A stretch of DNA of 44,065 nucleotides from Gammaproteobacteria bacterium (GTDB lineage: Bacteria; Pseudomonadota; Gammaproteobacteria; SZUA-21): positions 1 through 44,065 of the forward strand of contig QILK01000028.1 of NCBI GenBank assembly GCA_003233345.1, given 5' to 3'. This document shows positions 29,983 to 39,370 of this stretch, piece by piece (positions within the stretch are counted from its first letter, which is position 1; each line of letters begins with the position of its first letter). The notes below the pieces were generated by a model that was not told the origin of the DNA, made no database searches, and saw only the letters and a list, made by a program, of their open reading frames with translations. A program made the translations under genes and the position numbers.

Positions 29983-32154
29983 TTAACCGGTATTTGCCAG
30001 GTTATGCTGCAGCAGTTTCTCAAATTCTTCTGGTGGTATGGGTTTCGAATATAAATAACCTTGTGCATAGTCACATCCGGAATCACGCAGACGGTTTTGC
30101 TGCCCCACGTACTCTACGCCTTCAGCGATTACTTTCAATCCAAGTTTGTGTGCCATAACAATAATGGCTTCGGATAGTGCTATGTCATTTTTGTCCGTTT
30201 CCAGGTTACTGGTAAATGACCGATCAATTTTAAGATAGTCGATCTCAAATTTTTTGATATAGGAAAGTGATGAATAGCCAGTACCAAAATCGTCAATTGC
30301 CACCTCGATACCTGCATCGCGAAACTGAAGTAACTTATCAATGACTTCAGGCTCGGCATTCAGTAGCAATCCTTCGGTAATTTCGATAACTAAATTTTTT
30401 CCGGAAAGGCCCAGTTTTTGCAAAAAAATTAACCACTCTTCCACAAAAATATTATTTTCAGTCCTGAACTGAATAGGAGACAAATTAACACTAACCTGAA
30501 AATCACTATCGAATTGACTGCTGAATTTCTTAGCCCATCGCGCAGACTCTTTAAATATCCAGTCGCCAATTTTATTAATGAGCCCGGTTTCTTCTGCCAA
30601 AGGAATAAACTGTATAGGACAAATCAATCCGCGCAAAGGATGCTGCCATCTTATTAACGCTTCGGCCTTATAAATGCGACCACTCTTACAGTGAACAATG
30701 GGTTGGAAATTAATTCGTAACTGATTACTTTCCAATGCAACGCGCAGGTCATTAGTCATTCGCAGTCGGTATTGCGCAGCATCCTGCAGAGATTGAGTGA
30801 AATAATTAAACCGGTTACGGCCTTTTTGCTTGGCGGCATACATAGCCTGATCTGCGTTCTTCATCAAGGTAGCCATATCTTCGGCATCATTAGGATATAG
30901 GGTAATGCCAGTGCTCGCCGATACATAGACCACTTCATCTCCAAGCTGATAGGGCTTCGAAAGGGATTCAGCGATTTTATGGGCGATGTTATCGACATGC
31001 GATGTGTCACAAAGGCCGGTGATAATAACCGAAAACTCATCACCCCCCATGCGTGCGACCGTATCTATCTCACGAATACAGTCGCCAATACGGCCTGCCG
31101 TTTCCTTTAATAGCGCATCACCGACATCAAGCCCTAAGGTATCATTTACCTCCTTAAAAAGATCAATGTCTAACAACAGCAACGCCAGCGACAACTTATC
31201 ACGCTTTGATTTCTTGATTTCCCGCTCCAGAATATTGCGAAACATGTCGCGATTAGGTAATTCTGTTAACGAATCAAAGTTGGCTTGCCGCCAAATCAGT
31301 TCTTCAGATTGCTTTTTATCACTAATATCAGAAAATAAGGCGACATACCGGTGTATTGAACCATTTTTATTGCAAATGGTATTAATTGTCAGCCACTTCG
31401 GATAAGTTTCACCATTCTTTCGTTTGCCCCAAATTTCCCCGTGCCACTTGCCTGCACTAAGTAGCTCGTGCCACATCGCTTGATAAAACGGTAAATCGTG
31501 GTAACCTGCACTCAGCACGCGGGGATTCTTACCCCTGATTTCCTCGAATTCGTAGCCAGTTATCTCGGTAAAGGCGGGGTTTATCATAATAATATTATTT
31601 TTTGTATCAGAGACCATCATGCCTTCACTGCTATTATCCAGGACCAATGATGCCAGTTTCAGCTCTTCCTCCTGTCTTTCTAGCGTTATTATTTTAGAAA
31701 ACAACTTTTTGTTGAGTATCCGTGCATAATTTTCCTTAAACGCATCATCCATTTTAACCGGATCAGGTTGAATTGATGGGTGTGACGTGTTTTCTGCTAA
31801 AACACCTTTAATAATTTCGATAAACTCGATAGGGTCCTTAGGCTTTATAACAAATAGAGAGGCACCTAGTGACATTGCAAATTCTTTATCACTGTTATCG
31901 GTGTAGGTTGCTGAATAAAAAATAAAAGGGATTGCTCGAAGTTGTGGATCATGCTTAACCTGTTGACAGAATTCAAATCCGTCCATTTCCGGCATGAGAA
32001 TGTCAGATATAATCAGACTGGGAATCGACTGTTTTAATTTTTTTAACGCTTCAATGCCATTGGTCGCCGAGTCTACTTCATAACTATTAGTTCGCAGTAC
32101 ATCTTCGAGCAGAATTCTTGAGTCTTCAGTGTCCTCTACTACCATGATTTTCAT
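29983..32154 (-). CDS. Response regulator REC-PAS-GGDEF-EAL (c-di-GMP metabolism)
   Basis: REC (VVEDTEDSRILLED..LIISDILMPEMDGFE), PAS, RMGGDEFSVI, and KAEALIRWQH EAL motif; both catalytic motifs appear intact. Confidence 0.93.
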   Translation of the reverse strand: MKIMVVEDTEDSRILLEDVLRTNSYEVDSATNGIEALKKLKQSIPSLIISDILMPEMDGFEFCQQVKHDPQLRAIPFIFYSATYTDNSDKEFAMSLGASLFVIKPKDPIEFIEIIKGVLAENTSHPSIQPDPVKMDDAFKENYARILNKKLFSKIITLERQEEELKLASLVLDNSSEGMMVSDTKNNIIMINPAFTEITGYEFEEIRGKNPRVLSAGYHDLPFYQAMWHELLSAGKWHGEIWGKRKNGETYPKWLTINTICNKNGSIHRYVALFSDISDKKQSEELIWRQANFDSLTELPNRDMFRNILEREIKKSKRDKLSLALLLLDIDLFKEVNDTLGLDVGDALLKETAGRIGDCIREIDTVARMGGDEFSVIITGLCDTSHVDNIAHKIAESLSKPYQLGDEVVYVSASTGITLYPNDAEDMATLMKNADQAMYAAKQKGRNRFNYFTQSLQDAAQYRLRMTNDLRVALESNQLRINFQPIVHCKSGRIYKAEALIRWQHPLRGLICPIQFIPLAEETGLINKIGDWIFKESARWAKKFSSQFDSDFQVSVNLSPIQFRTENNIFVEEWLIFLQKLGLSGKNLVIEITEGLLLNAEPEVIDKLLQFRDAGIEVAIDDFGTGYSSLSYIKKFEIDYLKIDRSFTSNLETDKNDIALSEAIIVMAHKLGLKVIAEGVEYVGQQNRLRDSGCDYAQGYLYSKPIPPEEFEKLLQHNLANTG

Positions 32155-32525
32155 TTTTTACGCCTATCGATCGCTTGTCGAATTTGATTCATCACTATTC
32201 CTGGGTCAATTGGTTTTTCAATATATCCATCGCAACCCGCACTTAGTAATCGATCTTTATCGCCTGCCATCGCGTAGGATGTCATGGCAATCACCGGTAT
32301 ATTTATGGTTTTGTTGTCACTTCTTATTTTTTCGAGTACGCTATAGCCATCAATATCGGGCAACTGGATATCTAATATAATATAGTCCGGTATAAATTCC
32401 TTTGCCAGTTTATATCCTTGTAAGCCACTGGTTGCCTGCTGTACTGCGTAACCGTTTAACGTCAAAATATCACAGATAAGCGTCATATTATCTGGGTTGT
32501 CCTCGATAATTAATGCAGTTTCCAT
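32151..32525 (-). CDS. Single-domain response regulator
   Basis: ALIIEDNPDNMTLICDIL; YIILDIQLPDIDGYS; 4-nt overlap with the downstream gene. Confidence 0.92.
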   Translation of the reverse strand: METALIIEDNPDNMTLICDILTLNGYAVQQATSGLQGYKLAKEFIPDYIILDIQLPDIDGYSVLEKIRSDNKTINIPVIAMTSYAMAGDKDRLLSAGCDGYIEKPIDPGIVMNQIRQAIDRRKK

Positions 32526-32553
32526 GGCGGCCCTCCTAGTGTAAATATATACT

Positions 32554-35439
32554 TTACACTTTTATTGTTTTCGGGATTTTAATCCAAAAGGTACTTCCAG
32601 CACCACGTTTACTATCTGCACCGACCTCGCCTTGTAAAATTTCAGACGCGATTTTTCCTGTCAGGTAGAGACCAAGTCCAGTTCCCCCGGCTTTTACCAA
32701 TAGGTGAGTTTTGAATCTTTCAAAGGCCTCAAACAGGCGGGGCATATCGACAGTATCAATTCCGATACCAGTATCAGCAACAATAAACGTTATAGCGTTT
32801 TCTGCTTCCTCAATGGACAGAATAATCTTCCCCTGCTCAGTATATTTTATGGCATTGCTAATATAATTAAGAATGCATTGATACAACCGCCTTTTATCGG
32901 TATTAAGAATGATACCCTGAGGCACATTAACGGTAATGGTTAAGCCTTTTTTATCTGCTTGTCGATATAGAGTCGCTAATGCTTCAGTGATGACTTCCTT
33001 GGCATCAAATTCTGACGGTTCTATATCAATACGTCCTGACTCAATTTTTGAAATATCGATTATATCGGTAATGAGCGACAGTAAATGGCTGCCTGATCGA
33101 TTGATACGGGTAATGTAATCCTTGTATTTTTCTCCTAGTTCACCAAAAGAACCCTGCATCATCATGCTAGAGAAACCGATGATAGAGTTAAGTGGCGTAC
33201 GTAACTCATGAGAAACGGAAGCAATAAACATAGATTTTAACTGATCGAGTTCTTTTAACTTCATGTTCGCCTGACTCAATTCAGAAGTGCGTTCTTCGAC
33301 CTTGATTTCCAACTCATCATAGGATCGTCGCAATGCTTCTTCGCTTTGCTTGCGCTCAGAAATATCACGCAAACTAACGACCCTCATCTGCTGATTTTGT
33401 AAGTTGATATTTGATGCATTGACTTCCACAGGCATAATGGAACCTGTTTTAATTATTATGTTTGCTTCAAACGATGTTTCTGCTGCGTTACCTACATTCT
33501 CGGCAACAATAGACTTGGAGTCATTCGATACAAAATCCAGTATATTTTTACCAATAATTTCTTCTGGTGTATAACCTGTCATCTTACTGGTGGCTGGGTT
33601 AATATCTTTAATCATTCCGTTTTCATGAAAGAAAACCATTTCAAACGTCGCATGGAAAAACTGTCCCAGTCTATGTTCGCTTTCACCTAATTTTTTATCT
33701 GCCCGTTTGCGTTCAATATTTTCTTCCACCAGGAGTTGGTTTTTTTCACTCAACTCAGAAGTTTTTCGACGGACTTGAAGGCGTAGAAGTGCACTGGTCG
33801 CGATCAAAATAACCATGAATCCGACAGCGCTTATTGCCACCCATACCCAGTAACGGGAGAGTTGATCTACTTTAATATTTATCCATTTTCTGCTAATTTC
33901 AAGATGTTTTTCTGGCGGCATTGCTTTAAGTGTTTTGTTAATAATGCTGACCAGTTCAGGCCACTCCTTGCGGACTGCAAACGAATGACCCACATTGCTA
34001 AATTCGGTTGGCGCAGCAATTTTAATATTTGTAAAATTGTGCCTGCGCATTATATAAGTCGTGGTTGCGATATCACCAATAAATGCATCTGCTTTCCCGG
34101 AAGACACGGACGACAATCCGTCGACTATAGAGTTTACAGTTAGCATGTCTAATTTCGGGTACCCGTTTTGTACTAGATCATGGGTAACGTAATTTCGGAC
34201 GACGGCGATTTTTTTTTTAGTCAAGTTCTCTATGCCGGAAATAACCGGGTAATTGTCACGCGTAAAAATCATTATTGGATATCTAAAATAAGGCCGAGTA
34301 AAACTTAAATATTTCTTTCTTTGTTCTGTGGGTGTTATTGCTGCAAATAGATCAATATTGCCTTTTTTAGCCTGTTCAATTGCCTGGTACCAGGTTAGAT
34401 TCGGAATGATCTGTATTGAGATACCCAGTTTTTGGCTTAGCAGTTGTACATAATCCGCTGAAATACCGGCATGGTTACCCAGGTCGTCAATAAATTCTAC
34501 GGGTGCAAAATTTGTGTCGATTGCTAGGCGTATACTTTTGTGTTTAGACAGCCACCGTCGTTCTTTATCAGATAAATTTAATAGCTGCGTAGACTGGCTT
34601 ATCGTATCCGCAGGTACCCACTTATTCATAATACGTATATGCTCTGATTCTGGAATGGCGTTAATCGCCTTGTTCAATATGGATACCAGCTCAGGCCAAT
34701 CCTTGCGAATGCCGATGCGTTGACCGTTTAATATCAGTTCGAAGGGGGCAGCGATTTTTAGATTGTGAATGCCGTGTTTACTCCCAAGAAACACGCTAAC
34801 CCCTAAGACGCCTACATGAGCATCCGCTTTTCCAGTGGCGACGGCGCGTAATCCTTGTAGTGTCGTCTCAACCATTAATCGCTTAATTGCAGGCTGCTCA
34901 CGGATGATTTTGCTCGTGGACGAATAGCCCTTTACCAGCGCTATCCTTTTTCCCGTCAAGTCCCTAGCACGTTTGATGCTCTTATCGTCATTGCGTGTCA
35001 TGATAACTAAAGGTGTCGGGATATAGATATTGGTAAAATTTAGGTAACGTTCACGTTTCGGTGTTCTAACCGCAGTAGCGATAGCATCCAGCGAACGGTT
35101 TTCCGATTTTTTTAGAATTTCTGTCCAACTAAGTTTAGGAACTATTTCAAAACGGACATTAAGTCGACGCGCAATCTCCGTGAGAAAATCGGGAGCCACT
35201 CCCTGATAATTTCCATCAATGCCCAAAAAACTATACGGCGCATATTCAGCATCAACACCTATACGGATTACCGGATGAGATTGCAACCATTTTTTTTCCT
35301 TGACCGTTAACGATATCTCTATTGATTTTTGATCCGAAACACCTGTATCGATCGACAAAGGTTGCGCGTGAATAGCAGCAGTAAAGAAAAATGGTGCCAG
35401 CGCATAAATGAGAATGCATTCAGCCCTATTAACATTCAT
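32554..35439 (-). CDS. Membrane sensor histidine kinase with two SBP_bac_3 domains, PAS and HisKA/HATPase
   Basis: Two periplasmic binding modules (IRIGVDAEYAPYSFLG; IRLAIDTNFAPVEFID), TM, PAS, SVSHELRTPLNSIIGFSSMM H-box, TGLGLYL. Confidence 0.93.
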   Translation of the reverse strand: MNVNRAECILIYALAPFFFTAAIHAQPLSIDTGVSDQKSIEISLTVKEKKWLQSHPVIRIGVDAEYAPYSFLGIDGNYQGVAPDFLTEIARRLNVRFEIVPKLSWTEILKKSENRSLDAIATAVRTPKRERYLNFTNIYIPTPLVIMTRNDDKSIKRARDLTGKRIALVKGYSSTSKIIREQPAIKRLMVETTLQGLRAVATGKADAHVGVLGVSVFLGSKHGIHNLKIAAPFELILNGQRIGIRKDWPELVSILNKAINAIPESEHIRIMNKWVPADTISQSTQLLNLSDKERRWLSKHKSIRLAIDTNFAPVEFIDDLGNHAGISADYVQLLSQKLGISIQIIPNLTWYQAIEQAKKGNIDLFAAITPTEQRKKYLSFTRPYFRYPIMIFTRDNYPVISGIENLTKKKIAVVRNYVTHDLVQNGYPKLDMLTVNSIVDGLSSVSSGKADAFIGDIATTTYIMRRHNFTNIKIAAPTEFSNVGHSFAVRKEWPELVSIINKTLKAMPPEKHLEISRKWINIKVDQLSRYWVWVAISAVGFMVILIATSALLRLQVRRKTSELSEKNQLLVEENIERKRADKKLGESEHRLGQFFHATFEMVFFHENGMIKDINPATSKMTGYTPEEIIGKNILDFVSNDSKSIVAENVGNAAETSFEANIIIKTGSIMPVEVNASNINLQNQQMRVVSLRDISERKQSEEALRRSYDELEIKVEERTSELSQANMKLKELDQLKSMFIASVSHELRTPLNSIIGFSSMMMQGSFGELGEKYKDYITRINRSGSHLLSLITDIIDISKIESGRIDIEPSEFDAKEVITEALATLYRQADKKGLTITVNVPQGIILNTDKRRLYQCILNYISNAIKYTEQGKIILSIEEAENAITFIVADTGIGIDTVDMPRLFEAFERFKTHLLVKAGGTGLGLYLTGKIASEILQGEVGADSKRGAGSTFWIKIPKTIKV

Positions 35440-35656
35440 GATAACAACGGTTTATCCTTTTATTTTGTTTCCGCCATAAATAAAATAAATATGATACAAG
35501 TATAAAGTTAATTCAGTTTTATTATAGTTTAGTTTTCCCGTTGCAGAAATATAGTTTAAATTACATTACCTGTTTTGCACACCGATAGTCTTAAACTGGC
35601 TTGTTAAGTGGAGGGGAAATTTAAAAAGAGAAGGGCGACACGGAAGGCGTAAAATG

Positions 35657-35689
35657 GGATCAGAGCAGGTAATAATCCTGGTCTGATCC
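35657..35689. terminator. Hairpin 3' of soxB homologue (possible terminator)
   Basis: ggatcagagcaggtaataatcctggtctgatcc: near-perfect 13-nt arms with one mismatch. Confidence 0.6.
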
Positions 35690-35706
35690 TTTCTGACACG
35701 CCAAAA

Positions 35707-37512
35707 TCAGGGATAAGCTTGCCACCCGGGGTTACTTTGCTTGCCAATAATCTTGGGTTCATTAAGGCTGATCTTCTTAATCGTTTTCTGATCTCGCAAA
35801 TATTTGGCTACCAGATCCCAGATTGGTGTTCCTTTATCCAGTTTCTTTATACTGGCCCAGCCAGCGACTTTGTATTTTTTATTAGCATCCAGTGGTTTGC
35901 CGTCGAGCTCCATATAAGTAATACGACTACCCATCTTTTCAGTCGGATTAATCTCGTACTTGAGTCCACCAACGCGCACCATATCTCCCCCCTGTTGATA
36001 ATAAGGGTCAGTATGAAACAGGTTGTCGGCGACATCCTCGAGAATCGCTTTGATGTTGGTACCTGACAATTCGTTGAGGGTAACGATCGGATAGGTTAAC
36101 CCGCACTGGGTCATAATATGCTCAAAGGTAACGTGCTCACCTGGCAATACGCTGACACCCCAACGAAAACCAGGAGAGAAGGATATTTCAGCGTCCTGTT
36201 CTTTGATCAAGGCGTCGCAAATGACTTGGTCGAAAGTTCCGTTAAAGTTACCACGTCGGTATAGCAGGTCGTCGGTCACTGCCAGTTTTTCTTCAAGCTT
36301 GTCTTTCATGACAAAGCTCTCGCCCTGAAAGGTGACTTTCTTGCTACGCATTTTTTCAATATATTCCTTCATCGCCGGATCAGGTGTGATCAGGTTGGCG
36401 AATACAGGTAACATATGGAATTTAAATCCAGCAACCTTGCTGCCTTTAACGTCAAAATCCAGGACGCTTAGAAATTTGCCGTTTGAGCCTGAGTTAATGA
36501 CCAGCGTTTTACCACTTTGATTTGACACTTCGGTCGGTTTTGGAATGGCATCGTGGGTATGCCCACCCATAATGGCATCAATCCCGGTGACCTGTTTGGC
36601 CATTTTCAAGTCTACGTCCATACCGTTGTGAGACAGTACGACAACTACTTTTGCGCCTTTTTTCCGTACTTCATTGACAATTTCCTGCATGGCTTCGTCG
36701 CGAATACCAAAGCTCCAGTCAGGAACAAAGTATTTTGGGTTGGCGATCGGTGTATACGGAAAAGACTGTCCAATAATAGCGACTTGGATATTATTTATTT
36801 CTTTCATAACATAGGGTTTGAATACACGCTCTTCAAACTCTTTGTCAACCACGTTTTGTGCTACAAAATCAATGTTGTGTTTTTTAAAATCGTTTTCGAT
36901 AATATGTTTTACACGTTTGTGGCCATAGGTATATTCCCAGTGACCGGTCATGACATCAATGCCAAGAAGAATCTGTGCGTCAACCATATCTTGTGCGTCG
37001 GTCCAAACCGCCGTTCCGGAACCGCCACCCCAGGTATCACCGCCATCCAGTAATAGTGCGCCAGGACGTTTTGCCCGAATTTGCTTGATCAATGTTGCCA
37101 AGTGTGCAAAGCCACCCACTTTACCGTATTTTTTTGCCGCTTCGGAAAAATTCATATAGGTAAATGCGTGTGCCAGTATTGAATTATTGGGGATGCCGTA
37201 ATGTTTAAGAAACTTATCGCCTACCAGATGTGGAGGCTGTCCCTTCATACCTGCAACACCCAAGTTAATGTTAGGTTCGCGGAAATGGATTGGTAATAAC
37301 TGCGCATGACAATCTGTGTAATGTAGTAGTGACACATTACCGTAAGCTGGTTTCTCATACATATTGTTAGAGGATTTTTTAGGTTTGATACCTTTGCTTT
37401 TACTTTCTGCGTCGCTACCCGACTGTGAACTGTTGTCACATGATGCCAGGCTAAAGCCAGCGGCACTGGCTACGGCCAACATTTGCATAAATTCACGACG
37501 TGACATATTCAT
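35707..37512 (-). CDS. soxB: Thiosulfohydrolase SoxB-like
   Basis: Tat-like SRREFMQMLAVASAAGFSLA; LLHYTDCHAQLLPIHFREP; LLDGGDTWGGGSGTAVWT; MTGHWEYTYG; GHTHDAIP. Confidence 0.92.
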   Translation of the reverse strand: MNMSRREFMQMLAVASAAGFSLASCDNSSQSGSDAESKSKGIKPKKSSNNMYEKPAYGNVSLLHYTDCHAQLLPIHFREPNINLGVAGMKGQPPHLVGDKFLKHYGIPNNSILAHAFTYMNFSEAAKKYGKVGGFAHLATLIKQIRAKRPGALLLDGGDTWGGGSGTAVWTDAQDMVDAQILLGIDVMTGHWEYTYGHKRVKHIIENDFKKHNIDFVAQNVVDKEFEERVFKPYVMKEINNIQVAIIGQSFPYTPIANPKYFVPDWSFGIRDEAMQEIVNEVRKKGAKVVVVLSHNGMDVDLKMAKQVTGIDAIMGGHTHDAIPKPTEVSNQSGKTLVINSGSNGKFLSVLDFDVKGSKVAGFKFHMLPVFANLITPDPAMKEYIEKMRSKKVTFQGESFVMKDKLEEKLAVTDDLLYRRGNFNGTFDQVICDALIKEQDAEISFSPGFRWGVSVLPGEHVTFEHIMTQCGLTYPIVTLNELSGTNIKAILEDVADNLFHTDPYYQQGGDMVRVGGLKYEINPTEKMGSRITYMELDGKPLDANKKYKVAGWASIKKLDKGTPIWDLVAKYLRDQKTIKKISLNEPKIIGKQSNPGWQAYP

Positions 37513-37833
37513 TAGACAACACCCTCCAAACTTACATATTTGTTAGTTTTGCTAAATTTAATAATAGTATTACATATAAGAAACACCTAATATTAAATTT
37601 AGTTTTAATAATCGAAACACTATACAATGAGTGTTGGTAAATTACTACTTGTCATATAGTTAAACGTGGTTTTTATGAGAGGTAATTTATTATTATGGCT
37701 ATAGAAATAAAATTTAATTTGATTATTTAATGCGAGAAGTGAATTTTTTTATAGTAAAATTACTGGTTTTATTTGAGCGTTATTTAGTCATGTTTTCAAA
37801 GTTATAGAACTTGTCGTAGAAGAGAGAAATTCA

Positions 37834-38883
37834 ATGAGACCAGCAATACTGACCCAGGTATTGGATAAAGAATATCAAAGTGCCGTACATGGAATCCACA
37901 CGCCCGTTATGATTTGGGGCCCACCCGGTATTGGCAAGTCACAGGTAGTCATTCAAGTGGCGGAACGCCATAAAGCCAATGTCATTGATATTCGCTTGTC
38001 ACAAATGGAGCCAAGTGATTTACGCGGGATTCCTTTCCGAGTTGGTGAGCACGTCGAATGGGCGATACCGGCAATGTTACCGGATGCGACACGACATGGT
38101 TCCCAGGGTATTCTGTTTCTTGATGAGATCACCTCAGCACCCCCCAGCGTTTCTGCCGCTGCGTATCAATTGATACTGGATCGGCGCCTTGGTGCCTACG
38201 AAGTTCCGGATGGATGGGTTATCTTTGCTGCTGGCAATCGTCAGGGTGATCGGGGAGTCACTTATAGTATGCCGGCACCATTGGCGAATCGGTTTTCGCA
38301 TTTTGATTTTGATATTAATCTTGATGATTGGGTGGCATGGGCTTATGCCAATGAAATCGATGAACGGATTATTGGTTTTTTAAGATTTCGACCGGAGCTA
38401 TTATTTGACTTTGATCCGGCGCATAATCCGGTTGCATTTCCGTCGCCGAGAACCTGGGAATATGCGCATCGTGCACTTAAAAAGTTTTTTGCAAACGGCG
38501 ATATGCTAACAGGAACGCTGCAAGCTTGTGTGGGGCCAGCGGCCGGTATTGAGTTGGCAGCCTTTGTGGAAAATTTGCAGAAGTTACCCGATATCGATCA
38601 AATATTGGCGGGACAGCCCGTAGAAATTCCCAAGGAGATTGATTTGCAGTATGCGGTCGCCGCCGCGTTAGTGGGGCGAGCCATTCGGTCACGGGCTGAC
38701 GGAAACTCGGCGACCGTGATCGGTAACATCCTCGAATTTGCCAGTCAGTTCCGGCAAAAAGAAATGGGGGTTATGTTGGTAACCGACCTTCAACGTGCCA
38801 TGGGCGATGAAATTTTCAGCGTGCCCGAGTTTCAGCGTTGGGCCAACCAGGTGGCCGATATTATGTTATTCAAGGACCAGTAG
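37834..38883 (+). CDS. MoxR-family AAA+ ATPase
   Basis: WGPPGIGKSQVVIQVAE Walker A; GILFLDEITSAPPSVSAAAYQLILDRRLG; FAAGNRQGDRG. Confidence 0.9.
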   Translation: MRPAILTQVLDKEYQSAVHGIHTPVMIWGPPGIGKSQVVIQVAERHKANVIDIRLSQMEPSDLRGIPFRVGEHVEWAIPAMLPDATRHGSQGILFLDEITSAPPSVSAAAYQLILDRRLGAYEVPDGWVIFAAGNRQGDRGVTYSMPAPLANRFSHFDFDINLDDWVAWAYANEIDERIIGFLRFRPELLFDFDPAHNPVAFPSPRTWEYAHRALKKFFANGDMLTGTLQACVGPAAGIELAAFVENLQKLPDIDQILAGQPVEIPKEIDLQYAVAAALVGRAIRSRADGNSATVIGNILEFASQFRQKEMGVMLVTDLQRAMGDEIFSVPEFQRWANQVADIMLFKDQ

Positions 38884-38918
38884 TCTTCCTGGTTAAATGA
38901 TTTACTTAATAGATTAGA

Positions 38919-39076
38919 GTAGCCCGGACTTCGCGCAGCGAACGCCGGGGAAACGAACATAGTCCCAACAGTAAAGCCGAATGTGTCAGATGTACCATTG
39001 ACAGGGGTTGTAAGGACTTGGTTGAATTTAAGCGGGTTATTTTTCCCCGGCGTTCGCTGCGCGAAGTCCGGGCTAC
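38919..39076. repeat. REPIN-like inverted doublet of family-1 REPs (38919-38949, 39046-39076), divergent spacer
   Basis: gtagcccggacttcgcgcagcgaacgccggg ... cccggcgttcgctgcgcgaagtccgggctac. Confidence 0.92.
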
Positions 39077-39104
39077 AAGACCTATAACGGGGAATTCAAT
39101 GGAA

Positions 39105-39201
39105 GCCCCTCAACCGGCAGTCAGAAGTTTTTTCCAGGACAGTGACAACGGCACGTTGTTGGCCTGGAAAAAATCTTGTGGCTGACGGTTATAAGAGGGG
39201 C
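39105..39201 (-). repeat. Family-2 nested hairpin element, copy B
   Basis: gcccctcaaccggcagtcagaagtttttt-ccagg-acagtgacaacggcacgttgttgg-cctgg-aaaaaatcttgtggctgacggttataagaggggc. Confidence 0.9.
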
Positions 39202-39284
39202 GCTGTTTAAAAGCATAACCATCCCAAGTTAATATACCCCGGCCCACTTTGCGAGCCCCCAGAGACTCGGCAAGTATAAAATAT

Positions 39285-39315
39285 GTAGTCCGGACTTCGC
39301 GCAGCGAACGCCGGG
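39285..39315 (+). repeat. REP-like palindrome, family 1, with partial REPIN spacer
   Basis: gtagtccggacttcgcgcagcgaacgccggg followed by ttgaaattcaattaaacaggc. Confidence 0.9.
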
Positions 39316-39370
39316 GAAAAGAAATAAGAATTGAAATTCAATTAAACAGGCTGTGTGTAAAAAATTAACT

